A DNA stretch of 64,000 nucleotides from Falsirhodobacter flavus (lineage in GTDB: Bacteria; Pseudomonadota; Alphaproteobacteria; Rhodobacterales; Rhodobacteraceae), in contig JARWBI010000012.1 of assembly GCA_029846755.1 (NCBI GenBank), forward strand, positions 1-64,000, written 5' to 3'. Positions 1 to 8,689 of this stretch are shown here, one piece after another. The position numbers and the translations under genes were made by a program. Each line of letters starts with the position of its first letter. Position 1 is the first letter of the stretch. The notes under the pieces are model-generated. The model was not told the origin of the DNA. It did not search any database and saw only the letters and a program-made list of their open reading frames with translations.

Positions 1-104
1 TCCCCGCTCCGCAACGTCTCCGTTTCGGTGAAGCGGTATCTACGGATACAACAAACCAACAGCAAGAGGAAAAATGCATCCGACATGAAGATTTTTTGTC
101 ATGC

Positions 105-118
105 CCAATAAATATTGG
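105..118. promoter_or_regulatory. AT-rich upstream region with a CCAATA/TATTGG dyad
   Basis: Positions 105-118 form a dyad (arms CCAATA and TATTGG around a central AA) inside the most AT-rich stretch of the first 242 bases. It lies about 125 bases upstream of the bactofilin start, so it may be an operator or promoter element. No convincing -35/-10 pair was found. The rest of 1-242 shows no gene I can support. The reading frame that is open upstream of the bactofilin start lacks a ribosome binding site at its earlier ATG. Confidence 0.25.
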
Positions 119-242
119 TGTCAAAGCGCCCCTGCTCAGCAAACATGCATCAGGCTGGAACCCGCCCGCCCATGCGAACGGCCTTGACCCCTACGCGCGC
201 TTGCGCCTTCTATCCCGAAAACGCCGTTCTAAGGATATGCAC

Positions 243-587
243 ATGAACACGCCCGCCGACCGCCCCCTGGGGAATGCCGCGAAATCCGTCCTGTCGTCGG
301 ATCTGCGCATCAGCGGCGACATCACATCCGAAGGCACGGTCGAGATTCTGGGCACCGTCGACGGCACCGTCACGGCGCGCGGCGTGACGGTTGGCCCCGA
401 AGGTTCCGTCACGGCGACCGTCTCGGCCGAGCAGGTGGAGGTGAAGGGCCATCTCGATGGCCGCGTCAGCTGTTCGGAACTGACCTTGCGCGGGACGGCA
501 AAGGTCACGGCGGACGTCACCTACAAGCGCGTGGTGATCGAAAGCGGCGCGCAGATTCAGGGCCGCTTCACGCTGGACGAAAAATAG
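243..587 (+). CDS. Bactofilin family polymer-forming cytoskeletal protein
   Basis: A 114-residue protein made almost entirely of the bactofilin (DUF583) beta-helix: after about 25 polar residues come repeated short strands (DLRISGDITSEGTVEILG, then successive GTV, GSV and GHLDGRV turns). Bactofilins self-assemble without nucleotide into filaments that scaffold cell-wall enzymes or position proteins at the envelope. The start at 243 is chosen because an AAGGA at 231-235 lies 7 bases upstream; an ATG at 237 is too close to it and one at 96 has no ribosome binding site. No M23 peptidase partner, often found next to bactofilins, is visible here, although the upstream side is cut by the window edge. 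Confidence 0.88.
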   Translation: MNTPADRPLGNAAKSVLSSDLRISGDITSEGTVEILGTVDGTVTARGVTVGPEGSVTATVSAEQVEVKGHLDGRVSCSELTLRGTAKVTADVTYKRVVIESGAQIQGRFTLDEK

Positions 588-606
588 GGGGCCCGAAGGC
601 CCCTTT
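588..606. terminator. Bidirectional intrinsic terminator
   Basis: GGGGCC (588-593) and GGCCCC (598-603) pair around a CGAA loop, followed by TTT on the plus strand. On the minus strand the same hairpin is followed by TATTTTT. It separates the convergent bactofilin and carboxypeptidase genes and probably ends both transcripts. Confidence 0.75.
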
Positions 607-608
607 CC

Positions 609-2081
609 TCATATCCGATAGATGTCGCGGAACTTCGCTTCCAGATAGTCCAGCAACGGCCCTTCGTCCGGATCGAACCCGCAGGCGGTGCGGATCGTAT
701 CAGCCGGAAGCCGCAGCCCGCCGTGACGCTGCAACGCTTCGCGCAGCCAGCCGGTCGCCGCTGCCGTATCCCCCTGCGCCAGCGCCTCGTCCAGATCGGG
801 CACCGCTTGGCGCAGCGCCTTTTCCAGACAGCCGGCATAGACGTTGCCCAGCGCATAGGTGGGAAAATACCCGAACAGGCCGACCGACCAATGCACGTCC
901 TGAAGCATCCCGTGCGAAGGCCGATCCACCGCCACCCCGAAATCGGACAGGAAGCGAGCGTTCCACGCCTCCTCCATATCCGCAACCTCCAGCTTGCCGC
1001 GGATCAGGTCCCGTTCCAGATCGAAGCGCATCATGATGTGCAGGTTGTAATGCACCTCGTCCGCCTCGGTGCGGATATACCCGGCCTGCACGCGGTTGAC
1101 CGTGCCGTGGAACGTCTCGGCCTCTGCAATCCCGAAATCGCCGAACCGCTCCACCATCTGCCCATGCAGCCAGCCGGTGAAGGCACGCGAGCGGCCAAGC
1201 TGGTTCTCATAAATCCGGCTCTGGCTTTCATGCACGCCCATCGACACCCCTGCCCCAACCGGGGTCAGCAGGTAATCCGCGTCGATGCCAAGTTCGTAAC
1301 AGGCGTGGCCGACCTCGTGGATGGTGGAGTAGATGCAGTTGAACGGGTCCGCCTCGACCACCCGCGTCGTGATCCGAACATCGCTGCCAGAGCCCGAGCT
1401 GAACGGATGCACCGCCGTATCCAGCCGCCCGCGCGTGAAGTCATAACCGAAGCGTTTCGCCAGATCGCGCGACAGGCGCAGCTGCGCGTCGGTGCCGAAC
1501 TTGCCCGACAGCGCGGGCGGCTGGTATTCCGCCCCCAGCACCGCCTCGCGCAGCGCGACCAGACGCGGGCGCATCCGCCCAAAGACAGCGCCGATGGTGT
1601 CCGCCGTCACCCCCGGTTCGTAATCGTCGATCAGCGCATCATAAAGGTCGCCGCCACCCGCCAGATGCGCCGCTTCCTCGCGCCGAAGCCGCACCACCTC
1701 GGCCAGCGTCGGCAGGAAGGCCGCCACATCGTCATTCGCCCGCGCTTCGGCCCAGACGCCCTGCGCGATGGACGTCACACGCGCCAACTCCTCGGCCAGC
1801 TTGCCGGGGACCTTGGTGCTGCGTTCATAGCTGCGCCGGATCAGGCGAAGCTGGGCCTCGGATTCGTCATCCTCGGCCTTCGCCTGCGCCAGCCACCCGG
1901 CGATGCGCGGATCGGTGCGGCGGGCATGCAAAACGCCTTCCAACGCCGCCGTCTCCTCGCCGCGCTGTTCGGCGGCGCCGCGCGGCATCATCGTTTCCTG
2001 ATCCCAGCCCAGCCGTCCCGCAACCTGCGCCAGCGCTTCGGTCTGGCGCTGGAACGCCATCAGATCCTCGTAAGCGGTCAT
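609..2081 (-). CDS. Carboxypeptidase Taq family (M32) metallopeptidase
   Basis: A 490-residue cytoplasmic zinc carboxypeptidase of family M32, which removes C-terminal residues from peptides. The sequence shows the HEVGH zinc motif at residues 255-259 and the downstream HESQSR motif at about 284-289, where the glutamate is the third metal ligand. The length matches the family (about 490-510). There is no signal peptide. The start codon overlaps the end of the heme A synthase gene by 4 bases (ATGA), so the two are probably cotranscribed and translationally coupled although the functions look unrelated. The call is secure at family level; the peptide substrate is unknown. Confidence 0.95.
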   Translation of the reverse strand: MTAYEDLMAFQRQTEALAQVAGRLGWDQETMMPRGAAEQRGEETAALEGVLHARRTDPRIAGWLAQAKAEDDESEAQLRLIRRSYERSTKVPGKLAEELARVTSIAQGVWAEARANDDVAAFLPTLAEVVRLRREEAAHLAGGGDLYDALIDDYEPGVTADTIGAVFGRMRPRLVALREAVLGAEYQPPALSGKFGTDAQLRLSRDLAKRFGYDFTRGRLDTAVHPFSSGSGSDVRITTRVVEADPFNCIYSTIHEVGHACYELGIDADYLLTPVGAGVSMGVHESQSRIYENQLGRSRAFTGWLHGQMVERFGDFGIAEAETFHGTVNRVQAGYIRTEADEVHYNLHIMMRFDLERDLIRGKLEVADMEEAWNARFLSDFGVAVDRPSHGMLQDVHWSVGLFGYFPTYALGNVYAGCLEKALRQAVPDLDEALAQGDTAAATGWLREALQRHGGLRLPADTIRTACGFDPDEGPLLDYLEAKFRDIYRI

Positions 2082-3238
2082 ATCGTTCCCTTCCGGATGG
2101 AGCCGACAAGCGGATATTGGGCAAGATAGCGCGCGCGCAGAATAAACACCCAGAGCAAAATCGCCCCGATCTGGTGGGTGATCGCAACATGCAGATGCGC
2201 CCCGGTCAGCGCGGCGAAGATGCCCAGCAGCATCTGCGCCACCGTCATCGCCATCACGACATGGAACGCCCCGCGCGTCACCCGGTTCGGCGACGTGCGC
2301 CCGCGGCTCCAGACGACGATGGCGAAGACGAACAGCAGGTATCCCGACATGCGGTGGATGAACTGCACCAGCCCCGGATTTTCAAAGAACGCATGCCAGA
2401 CCGGCAAACTGCCCCCTGCCCCATCCGGCACATAAAACGCATCGGCCGGGAAGAACTGCCCGTTCATCAGCGGCCATGTCGGAAATCCGCGCCCCGCGTC
2501 GATCCCGGCCACCAGCGCACCCAGCAGGATCTGTAGGAAGCAGAAATGCAGCAGGCCCGTGGACATCGAGAACAGCTTCGCCTCGCGCACCCGCCGCGCT
2601 TGCAGCAGCGCGCCCTCGGTCCGCCCCAGCAGCAGGATATACCAAGCCAGAAACCCGAGGATCACGAAGGCCAGCCCCAGATGCGTCGCCAGACGATAGG
2701 ACGCGACCGAGGTCATGTCTCCCACCAGCCCCGACGCCACCATCCACCAGCCGATCCCACCCTGCAAACCACCAAGCGCGCCGACCAGCAAGAGCCGCCC
2801 CTTCCAGCCCGCCGGAATCTTCCCCGCGATCCAGAACCCAACGAAGCCCAGCGCCCAGATCAGCCCCACCACGCGGCCCAGCTGGCGATGCCCCCATTCC
2901 CACCAATAGATGGTCTTGAACGCATCCAGCGTCATGCCCTGATTCATCAGCCTATATTGCGGGCTGTCCTGGTAAAGCCGGAACGCCGCTTCCCAAGCCG
3001 CCTGATCCAGCGGCGGCAGCGCCCCCGTCACGGGCTTCCATTCTGTGATCGACAGGCCCGCATCCGAAAGCCGGGTCATCCCGCCCACGACGATCATCGC
3101 CGCCACCAGCAGGAACAGCAGCACCAGCCACAGCCGGATCGCGCCCCGCGCCCCGCCGGTCTTGCGGTCGATGCCGCCCGTCACCGGACCGGCCTTCGCC
3201 TGATCGCCGACTTCCTCGAATATGCTGCGTTTCGCCAT
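2078..3238 (-). CDS. ctaA: Heme A synthase (COX15/CtaA family)
   Basis: Converts heme O to heme A for aa3-type cytochrome oxidase by oxidising the C8 methyl group. The 386-residue protein has about eight membrane segments, the first at residues 36-54. Four conserved histidine contexts of the family are present: WGHRQLGR, ATHLGLAF, FIHRMSGY and ITHQIGAI. These are heme ligands in the two pseudo-symmetric halves. The length and the N-terminal charged extension fit the alphaproteobacterial type II enzyme. An AAAGGG lies about 9 bases before the start. No other oxidase-assembly gene (ctaB, ctaG, coxB) is in the window, so the gene stands apart from its pathway. Confidence 0.96.
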   Translation of the reverse strand: MAKRSIFEEVGDQAKAGPVTGGIDRKTGGARGAIRLWLVLLFLLVAAMIVVGGMTRLSDAGLSITEWKPVTGALPPLDQAAWEAAFRLYQDSPQYRLMNQGMTLDAFKTIYWWEWGHRQLGRVVGLIWALGFVGFWIAGKIPAGWKGRLLLVGALGGLQGGIGWWMVASGLVGDMTSVASYRLATHLGLAFVILGFLAWYILLLGRTEGALLQARRVREAKLFSMSTGLLHFCFLQILLGALVAGIDAGRGFPTWPLMNGQFFPADAFYVPDGAGGSLPVWHAFFENPGLVQFIHRMSGYLLFVFAIVVWSRGRTSPNRVTRGAFHVVMAMTVAQMLLGIFAALTGAHLHVAITHQIGAILLWVFILRARYLAQYPLVGSIRKGTI

Positions 3239-3307
3239 TGGACGGGCCCTTTCGTTGCGGGGGCGAAGCTAGCCGCCGCCGCCACCCCCTTCAAGGGACG
3301 CGTTGTC

Positions 3308-3769
3308 CTAGACGGGAAGCACCGTCGTCGCCTTGATCTCCTCCATCGACAGAAGCGCGGTCACGTTGTGAATCCGCACTTCCGAGATCAGCGCCTGATA
3401 GAAGCGGTCATAGGCGCGCGCATTCTCGACCCGCACCTTCAATATATAGTCGATGTCGCCCGCCAGCCGATGCGCCTCCAGAACCTCGGGACGCTCGCGC
3501 AGAGCGGTCAGGAACTTGCGCTGCCAGTCGGCCTCATGCTCGGACGTGCGGATCAGAACGAAGAAGCACGCCTCAAGCCCCAAAGCCTCGGCATCCAGCA
3601 GCGCGGTCTGGCGCAGGATCACGCCCGCCTCCTTCATGCGGCGGATGCGATTCCAAACCGGGGTCTTGGAACTGCCGACCTTCTTGGCAATCTCGTCCAG
3701 CGATTGCGCCGCGTCCTGCTGCAACTCGGCAAGGATTTTCCTGTCCATATCGTCCAGCCGGACCGCCAT
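3308..3769 (-). CDS. Lrp/AsnC family transcriptional regulator
   Basis: A 153-residue Lrp-type regulator: an N-terminal helix-turn-helix (about residues 8-60, beginning LDDMDRKILAEL) followed by a RAM/AsnC ligand-binding domain (about 68-145). The start at 3769 has a strong GGGGGAG eight bases upstream; an in-frame ATG at 3805 has only a weak site. It is divergent from the cobA-led sulfur-assimilation operon across about 140 bases. It is therefore a good candidate regulator of that operon, responding to an amino acid such as cysteine or methionine. That role is inferred from position only. Confidence 0.9.
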   Translation of the reverse strand: MAVRLDDMDRKILAELQQDAAQSLDEIAKKVGSSKTPVWNRIRRMKEAGVILRQTALLDAEALGLEACFFVLIRTSEHEADWQRKFLTALRERPEVLEAHRLAGDIDYILKVRVENARAYDRFYQALISEVRIHNVTALLSMEEIKATTVLPV

Positions 3770-3909
3770 TCGCAAAACTCCCCCTGCATCGGAAACCTGT
3801 TCCATGACGGAAGTCTATCCGAACAACTGTCCTTATCCGCAAGGGGCTTATGGCAAAATAGGGGAAAAATGTCCTATATGGGAGGGACCAAGCCACCCGG
3901 AGTGCAGCC
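3770..3909. promoter_or_regulatory. Divergent promoter region between the Lrp-type regulator and the sulfur operon
   Basis: The gap between the two divergent start codons must hold both promoters. An inverted repeat ATAGG (3858-3862) / CCTAT (3873-3877) flanks an A-rich spacer. The right arm merges with TATATG, a possible -10 element for the rightward operon. This is a plausible binding site for the neighbouring Lrp-type protein, because such regulators favour A/T-rich imperfect dyads. No experimental support. Confidence 0.35.
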
Positions 3910-4671
3910 ATGTCGCATCAGCCCCTGACCCATAACGGTGCCGTCACCTTCGTCGGTGCAGGACCGGGCTGCGTCGACATGCTGACCATGGGTGCCTTCC
4001 GCGCGCTGCAAGAGGCTGACGTGGTCATCCACGACCGCCTTGTCGGGCCGGATGTGCTGGCGCTGGCAAAGGGCGTTTTGGTCGATGCAGGGAAGGAAGG
4101 CTTCGGGCCTTCGACCCCGCAATCGGCGATCAACGCGCTGATCGTCGGCCATGCTGGAACCGGCGCCCGCGTCGTCCGTCTCAAGGGCGGCGATTGCGGC
4201 ATCTTCGGTCGTCTGGACGAGGAGATCGAGGCGCTGGACGCTGCGGGAATCGAATGGTCGATCCTGCCGGGCCTGACCTCCGCCTCCGCTGCTGCCGCCG
4301 CCATCGGGCAAAGCCTGACGAAACGCGGCCGCAATCGCGGTCTGCGCATTGTCACGGGCCATGACATGGACGGCTTCGCCGATCAGGACTGGAAAGGCCT
4401 TGCCCGCACGGGCGAAGTCGCCGCGATCTATATGGGCAAGAAAGCCTCGCGCTTCATTCAGGGCCGCCTGATGATGCACGGGGCCGACGCGAGCACCCCG
4501 GTCACGCTGGTCGAAAACGCCAGCCGCCCTGACCAGCGCATCGTCGCCGCCACGCTCGGCACATTGGCCGAGACGGCCACCTGTCTTTCCGGCCCCGCCG
4601 TGATGCTTTACGGCCTCGCCCCCCGCGCCGCCGCCCAAGCCCTTCCAGAACTGCACGAGGCCCTCGCATGA
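3910..4671 (+). CDS. cobA: Uroporphyrinogen-III C-methyltransferase (siroheme branch)
   Basis: A SUMT enzyme that makes precorrin-2, here most likely for siroheme, the cofactor of the reductase encoded two genes downstream. The 253-residue protein has the family start VTFVGAGPGCVDMLT, the SAM-loop region VRLKGGD, the PGLTSASAAAAA segment and the late YMGKKA and VENASRPDQR motifs. The residues after GGD are C-G-I-F where the family usually has P-x-x-F, an unusual change in the SAM-binding loop. There is no CysG-type N-terminal dehydrogenase/ferrochelatase domain, so another enzyme must finish siroheme. GGAG precedes the start; the stop overlaps the next start by 4 bases. Confidence 0.93.
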   Translation: MSHQPLTHNGAVTFVGAGPGCVDMLTMGAFRALQEADVVIHDRLVGPDVLALAKGVLVDAGKEGFGPSTPQSAINALIVGHAGTGARVVRLKGGDCGIFGRLDEEIEALDAAGIEWSILPGLTSASAAAAAIGQSLTKRGRNRGLRIVTGHDMDGFADQDWKGLARTGEVAAIYMGKKASRFIQGRLMMHGADASTPVTLVENASRPDQRIVAATLGTLAETATCLSGPAVMLYGLAPRAAAQALPELHEALA

Positions 4672-4988
4672 GCCGCAAATACATCCCCAAGGTCGTGACC
4701 GCCAACGCGCTGCTGGAAGGCGACGTCATCTATCTGACCGCAGACGACCGCTGGACCCGCGACCATGCCGAAGCCGAGCTAATCGAGGACGAGGCGCACG
4801 CCCAGCTGCGCCTGCTGCACGCGGCTTCGCAAAAGGGCACCGTCGTCGGCGCCTATCTGGCCGATGCGCGCGAGGGTTCGAACGGCCCCGAGCCGATCCA
4901 CTTCCGCGAGGTGTTCCGCACCCGTGGCCCCTCCAACTATGCCCATGGCAAGCAGGTGGGCGAACTGCCCGGCCCGCGCCACCACTGA
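4668..4988 (+). CDS. DUF2849 domain protein of the sulfite reductase operon
   Basis: A 106-residue soluble protein matching DUF2849, with the typical opening VVTANALLEGDVIYL and the closing segment FREVFRTRGPSNY. Its biochemical role is not established. The family almost always sits between the SUMT gene and the siroheme reductase gene in alphaproteobacteria, as here. That suggests a part in siroheme handling or in delivering electrons or cofactor to the reductase. It overlaps cobA by 4 bases and is followed after 13 bases by the reductase gene. Confidence 0.9.
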   Translation: MSRKYIPKVVTANALLEGDVIYLTADDRWTRDHAEAELIEDEAHAQLRLLHAASQKGTVVGAYLADAREGSNGPEPIHFREVFRTRGPSNYAHGKQVGELPGPRHH

Positions 4989-5001
4989 GATCGAGGAAGC
5001 C

Positions 5002-6666
5002 ATGTACAGCTACAACGATTTCGACGAAGCCTTCGTGCGCGAACGCGTCGCCCAGTTCACCAGCCAGGTCGAACGCCGCATCGACGGCTCGCTGACCGAG
5101 GAAGAATTCCGTCCGCTGCGCCTGATGAACGGGCTCTATCTGCAACTGCACGCCTATATGCTGCGGGTCGCGATCCCTTACGGCACGTTGAACCCGAACC
5201 AGATGCGCCAGTTGGCCCATATCGCGGAAACGTGGGACAAGGGCTATGGCCATTTCACCACACGCCAGAACATCCAGTACAACTGGCCGCTTCTGAAAGA
5301 CGTGCCTGCGATGCTGACCGCGCTGGCCGATGTGGGGATGCACGCCATCCAGACTTCGGGCAACACGATCCGCAACGTCACTTCGGACCATTTCGCGGCG
5401 GCTGCGGCGGACGAGATCGAAGACCCCCGCCCCTATGCCGAGCTTCTGCGCCAATGGTCCACCGACCATCCGGAGTTCCAGTTCCTGCCGCGCAAGTTCA
5501 AGATCGCCGTCACCGGCAGCCCGAACGACCGCGCCGTGGTGAAATCGCATGACATCGGCCTGCGCATGATCCGCCGCGGCGACGAGGTCGGCTTCGAGGT
5601 GCTGATCGGCGGCGGTCTGGGCCGCACGCCCATGATCGGCCAGGTGGTGCGGGACTTCCTGCCCAAGGAAGACCTGCTGCCCTACTGCGAGGCGATCGTC
5701 TCGGTCTACAACCTGCTGGGACGCCGCGACAACAAATACAAGGCGCGCATCAAGATCACGGTGCACGAGAACGGCCTCGACAATATCCGCGAACAGGTCG
5801 AGCAACGCTTCGCCGAGATCCGCCCCCAGTTCCACGGGCACGACCAAGCCTTGCTGGAGGACATCCGCGCCGCCTTCGCCCCGCCCGCTTTCCGCAATGC
5901 GGAAACCTCCGCGCATAACATCGCGCTGGCCGATCCCGTCTATCGCGCATGGGCCGACACAAACCTGTCGGAGCATCGCAACGCGCAGTATTCCATCGTC
6001 ACCATCAGCATCAAGAAGCATGGCGACACCCCCGGCGACGCAACCGCCGACCAGATGCGCGTAATGGCTGACCTTGCCGAGCGCTATGGCCATTCCGAAC
6101 TGCGCATCAGCCACGAACAGAACGTGATCCTGCCGCATGTCCACAAATCGGACCTGCCCGCCGTCCACGCGGCGCTTCAACAAGCGGGCCTCGGCACGGC
6201 GAACGTCGGCCTGATCTCCGACATCATCGCCTGCCCCGGCATGGATTACTGCGCACTGGCAACCGCCCGCTCGATCCCCGTCGCCCAGCAGATCGCCCTC
6301 CGCTTCGACGAGCTGAAGCTGGAGCATGACGTCGGCCCGCTGAAGATCAAGATTTCCGGCTGCATCAATGCCTGCGGTCACCACCACGTTGGGCATATCG
6401 GGATTCTGGGTCTCGACCGTGCTGGCGTCGAAAACTATCAGATCACGCTGGGCGGCGACGGCACCGAAACCGCCGTCATCGGCGAACGCGCGGGCCCGGG
6501 CTTTGCCTATGACGAGATCGTTCCGGCTATCGAACGCCTCGTCCACGCCTATCTCGAAATCCGCACCGAGCCTTCCGAGACCTTCCTGCAAACCTACCGA
6601 CGGCTTGGCCTCGCTCCCTTCAAGGCTGCGCTTTATCCGGCGGAAGGGGAGAAGGATGCCGCTTGA
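5002..6666 (+). CDS. cysI: Siroheme nitrite/sulfite reductase, CysI-like hemoprotein
   Basis: A 554-residue siroheme/4Fe-4S reductase that in this operon most likely reduces sulfite to sulfide by six electrons. The cluster and siroheme ligands are clear: C411 and C417 (C-x5-C, in ACPGMDYC) and C454 and C458 (C-x3-C, in GCINACG). The two ferredoxin-like reductase repeats lie at about residues 50-120 and 330-400. The start at 5002 follows GAGGA by five bases, and the reading frame open further upstream lies inside the DUF2849 gene. The ferredoxin-NADP reductase at the end of the operon fits ferredoxin-dependent electron supply. Nitrite reduction cannot be excluded from sequence alone. Confidence 0.93.
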   Translation: MYSYNDFDEAFVRERVAQFTSQVERRIDGSLTEEEFRPLRLMNGLYLQLHAYMLRVAIPYGTLNPNQMRQLAHIAETWDKGYGHFTTRQNIQYNWPLLKDVPAMLTALADVGMHAIQTSGNTIRNVTSDHFAAAAADEIEDPRPYAELLRQWSTDHPEFQFLPRKFKIAVTGSPNDRAVVKSHDIGLRMIRRGDEVGFEVLIGGGLGRTPMIGQVVRDFLPKEDLLPYCEAIVSVYNLLGRRDNKYKARIKITVHENGLDNIREQVEQRFAEIRPQFHGHDQALLEDIRAAFAPPAFRNAETSAHNIALADPVYRAWADTNLSEHRNAQYSIVTISIKKHGDTPGDATADQMRVMADLAERYGHSELRISHEQNVILPHVHKSDLPAVHAALQQAGLGTANVGLISDIIACPGMDYCALATARSIPVAQQIALRFDELKLEHDVGPLKIKISGCINACGHHHVGHIGILGLDRAGVENYQITLGGDGTETAVIGERAGPGFAYDEIVPAIERLVHAYLEIRTEPSETFLQTYRRLGLAPFKAALYPAEGEKDAA

Positions 6667-7405
6667 TCCCGGTTGGGCCTCGCTGGCCGACAAGGCGGCA
6701 GAGCTGAACAGCCGCTATAAATACCACGCCGCCGTTTCGGTGATGGAACATGCGCTGGGCGACCCCGATGTGGGGGCGACCACGCTTGTGTCCTCCTTCG
6801 GCGCGGAATCGGTGGTGCTATTGCATATGCTGTCGGTGATGGCGCCGGATACGCCGGTGCTGTTCATCGACACGCAGATGCTGTTCCCCGAAACGCTGCA
6901 ATACCAGCGCGACGTTGCGGAAAAGCTGGAGCTGACCAACATCCAGACCATCGTGGCCGATCCCGCCGCACTGGATTACGAAGACCCCGACGGCACGCTG
7001 CACCAGTTCAACACCGACGCCTGCTGCAACCTGCGCAAGACGGTCCCGCTGGAAAACGCGCTGCGCCCCTATGACGCGTGGATCACGGGCCGCAAACGCT
7101 TTCAGGCCGGAACCCGCGCCGCGCTGGAATTCTTCGAACTGGACGGCGACACGCGGCTGAAGATCAACCCGCTCGCCATGTGGGGACGCGAGGATCTGGA
7201 GGAGTATATGGTGAACAACCGTCTGCCCCGCCATCCGCTGGTCGCCAAGGGCTATCCTTCGATCGGCTGCGCCCCCTGCACCAGCCCGGTCAAACCCGGC
7301 GAAGACCCCCGCGCGGGCCGTTGGCGCGGCAGCAACAAGACCGAATGCGGCATTCATTTCATCAATGGCAAGCCCGTCCGCACCACCAAGGAGAACGCCG
7401 CATGA
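6656..7405 (+). CDS. cysH: Adenylyl-sulfate (APS) reductase, 4Fe-4S type
   Basis: Reduces activated sulfate to sulfite in cysteine synthesis. The 249-residue protein has the P-loop-like SSFGAES segment at residues 46-52, the pair C123-C124 (DACCNLRK), C205 and C208 (GCAPC), and the catalytic C231 in ECGIH. The CC...CxxC set binds a 4Fe-4S cluster and marks the APS-using assimilatory enzyme rather than the cluster-free PAPS reductase of enteric bacteria. The start overlaps the end of cysI by 11 bases and is preceded by GGGGAG. No ATP sulfurylase (cysD/cysN or sat) gene is in the window. Confidence 0.94.
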   Translation: MPLDPGWASLADKAAELNSRYKYHAAVSVMEHALGDPDVGATTLVSSFGAESVVLLHMLSVMAPDTPVLFIDTQMLFPETLQYQRDVAEKLELTNIQTIVADPAALDYEDPDGTLHQFNTDACCNLRKTVPLENALRPYDAWITGRKRFQAGTRAALEFFELDGDTRLKINPLAMWGREDLEEYMVNNRLPRHPLVAKGYPSIGCAPCTSPVKPGEDPRAGRWRGSNKTECGIHFINGKPVRTTKENAA

Positions 7406-7806
7406 GCGTGATCGTCACCGACGCGGGCTTCGCCCCCGACGACTTCACCGCCGAGATCGCGCCGCTGGCCGATCTTGGCAACCATTCCGCCGTGGACCTT
7501 GCCGCCACCGACGATCCTGCCGCGCTGCAAGGCCGGCTGAACGATCTGGCGCTGATCCGTGTCGCCTTCGCGTCCTTTTCGGATGGGCGCGGCTTCACGC
7601 AGGCCGCGCGCCTGCGGCGCATGGGTTACACGGGCCGTCTGCGCGCGCACGGTCATGTGATCGCGGATCAATACGCGATGGCGCGACGTTCGGGCTTCGA
7701 CGAGGTTGAAATTTCCGACGATCTTGCCATACGTCAGCCCGAGGATCAGTGGCGTTTCCGCGCCGACTGGCAAGCCCACAACTATCAGGCCCGCCTGCGC
7801 GCCTGA
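7402..7806 (+). CDS. DUF934 protein of the sulfur assimilation operon
   Basis: A 134-residue soluble protein of the DUF934 family, recognised by the LIRVAFASFSDGRGF segment, the LRRMGYTGRLRAHG segment and the FDEVE and QPEDQW motifs near the C-terminus. Its biochemical function is unknown. It regularly follows cysH and the siroheme reductase in proteobacteria and is often annotated as an oxidoreductase involved in sulfite reduction. The overlap with cysH is 4 bases (ATGA), implying coupled translation. No cofactor motif is visible. Confidence 0.9.
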   Translation: MSVIVTDAGFAPDDFTAEIAPLADLGNHSAVDLAATDDPAALQGRLNDLALIRVAFASFSDGRGFTQAARLRRMGYTGRLRAHGHVIADQYAMARRSGFDEVEISDDLAIRQPEDQWRFRADWQAHNYQARLRA

Positions 7807-7863
7807 CCCATGCCGCAGCCAGGGGACTTCCCCTTTCGCCCCCGGCCCATGCAAGGAACGACC

Positions 7864-8682
7864 ATGAACGAGACCGTCGCCATCGCCCCCGCAACCGCCA
7901 AAGTCGATCCCAACGCGCAGACCGTGACTTCGGTGCGGCACTGGTCGGACACGCTGTTTTCGTTCCGCGTGACGCGTCCGCAATCGCTGCGATTCCGGTC
8001 GGGCGAATTCGTGATGATCGGCCTTCAGGGCGACAACGGCAAACCGATCATGCGCGCCTATTCCATCGCCTCGCCCAACTGGGACGAGGAATTGGAGTTC
8101 TATTCGATCAAGGTGCCGGATGGCCCGCTGACCTCGCGGCTTCAGAACATCAAAGCTGGCGACCAGATCATCCTGCGCCCGAAGCCGGTCGGAACGCTGG
8201 TCCATGACGCGCTGCTTCCCGGCAAACGCGTCTGGTTCCTTGCCACCGGCACCGGCATCGCTCCTTTCGCCAGCCTGATGCGCGACCCGGAGACATACGA
8301 GAAGTTCGACGAGGTGGTGATGATGCACACCTGCCGCACCGCCGAGGAACTGACCTATGGCCGCGAGCTGGTCGAAGCACTGGAGGCGGACGAGCTGATT
8401 GGCGAGATGGTGGCTGGCAAGCTGAAATACTATCCCACCACCACGCGCGAGCCGTCGCCGCTGATGGGCCGCATCACGGACAACCTCGCCTCGGGCAAAG
8501 TCTTCAACGATCTGGGGCTCGATCCGATGAACCCCGCCACCGACCGCGCGATGGTCTGCGGGTCGCTGGCCTTCAACCAGGATGTGATGAAGGTGCTGGA
8601 AGGCTTCGGCCTGCACGAAGGCGCGAATTCCGAACCGCGCGAATATGTGGTGGAAAAGGCCTTCGTCGGCGAAGGCGTCTGA
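7864..8682 (+). CDS. fpr: Ferredoxin/flavodoxin-NADP+ reductase
   Basis: A 272-residue FAD enzyme that exchanges electrons between NADPH and ferredoxin or flavodoxin. The length equals the well-known Rhodobacter enzyme. The FAD-binding RAYSIAS motif is at about residues 64-70, the NADP-binding ATGTGIAPF at about 128-136, and the protein has the short acidic-aromatic C-terminus (AFVGEGV) of the subclass. The start at 7864 follows AAGGA by seven bases; an upstream ATG at 7810 has no comparable site. It is 57 bases downstream of the DUF934 gene and probably supplies electrons to the sulfite reductase, though it is also needed for general redox and oxidative stress functions. Confidence 0.93.
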   Translation: MNETVAIAPATAKVDPNAQTVTSVRHWSDTLFSFRVTRPQSLRFRSGEFVMIGLQGDNGKPIMRAYSIASPNWDEELEFYSIKVPDGPLTSRLQNIKAGDQIILRPKPVGTLVHDALLPGKRVWFLATGTGIAPFASLMRDPETYEKFDEVVMMHTCRTAEELTYGRELVEALEADELIGEMVAGKLKYYPTTTREPSPLMGRITDNLASGKVFNDLGLDPMNPATDRAMVCGSLAFNQDVMKVLEGFGLHEGANSEPREYVVEKAFVGEGV

Positions 8683-8689
8683 AGCCGTC

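Noticed and set aside
4726-6693. A 655-codon open frame on the minus strand opposite cysI
   Set aside because: It mirrors the GC-rich third positions of a clearly real gene on the plus strand; the translation has no recognisable domain and runs across several gene boundaries.
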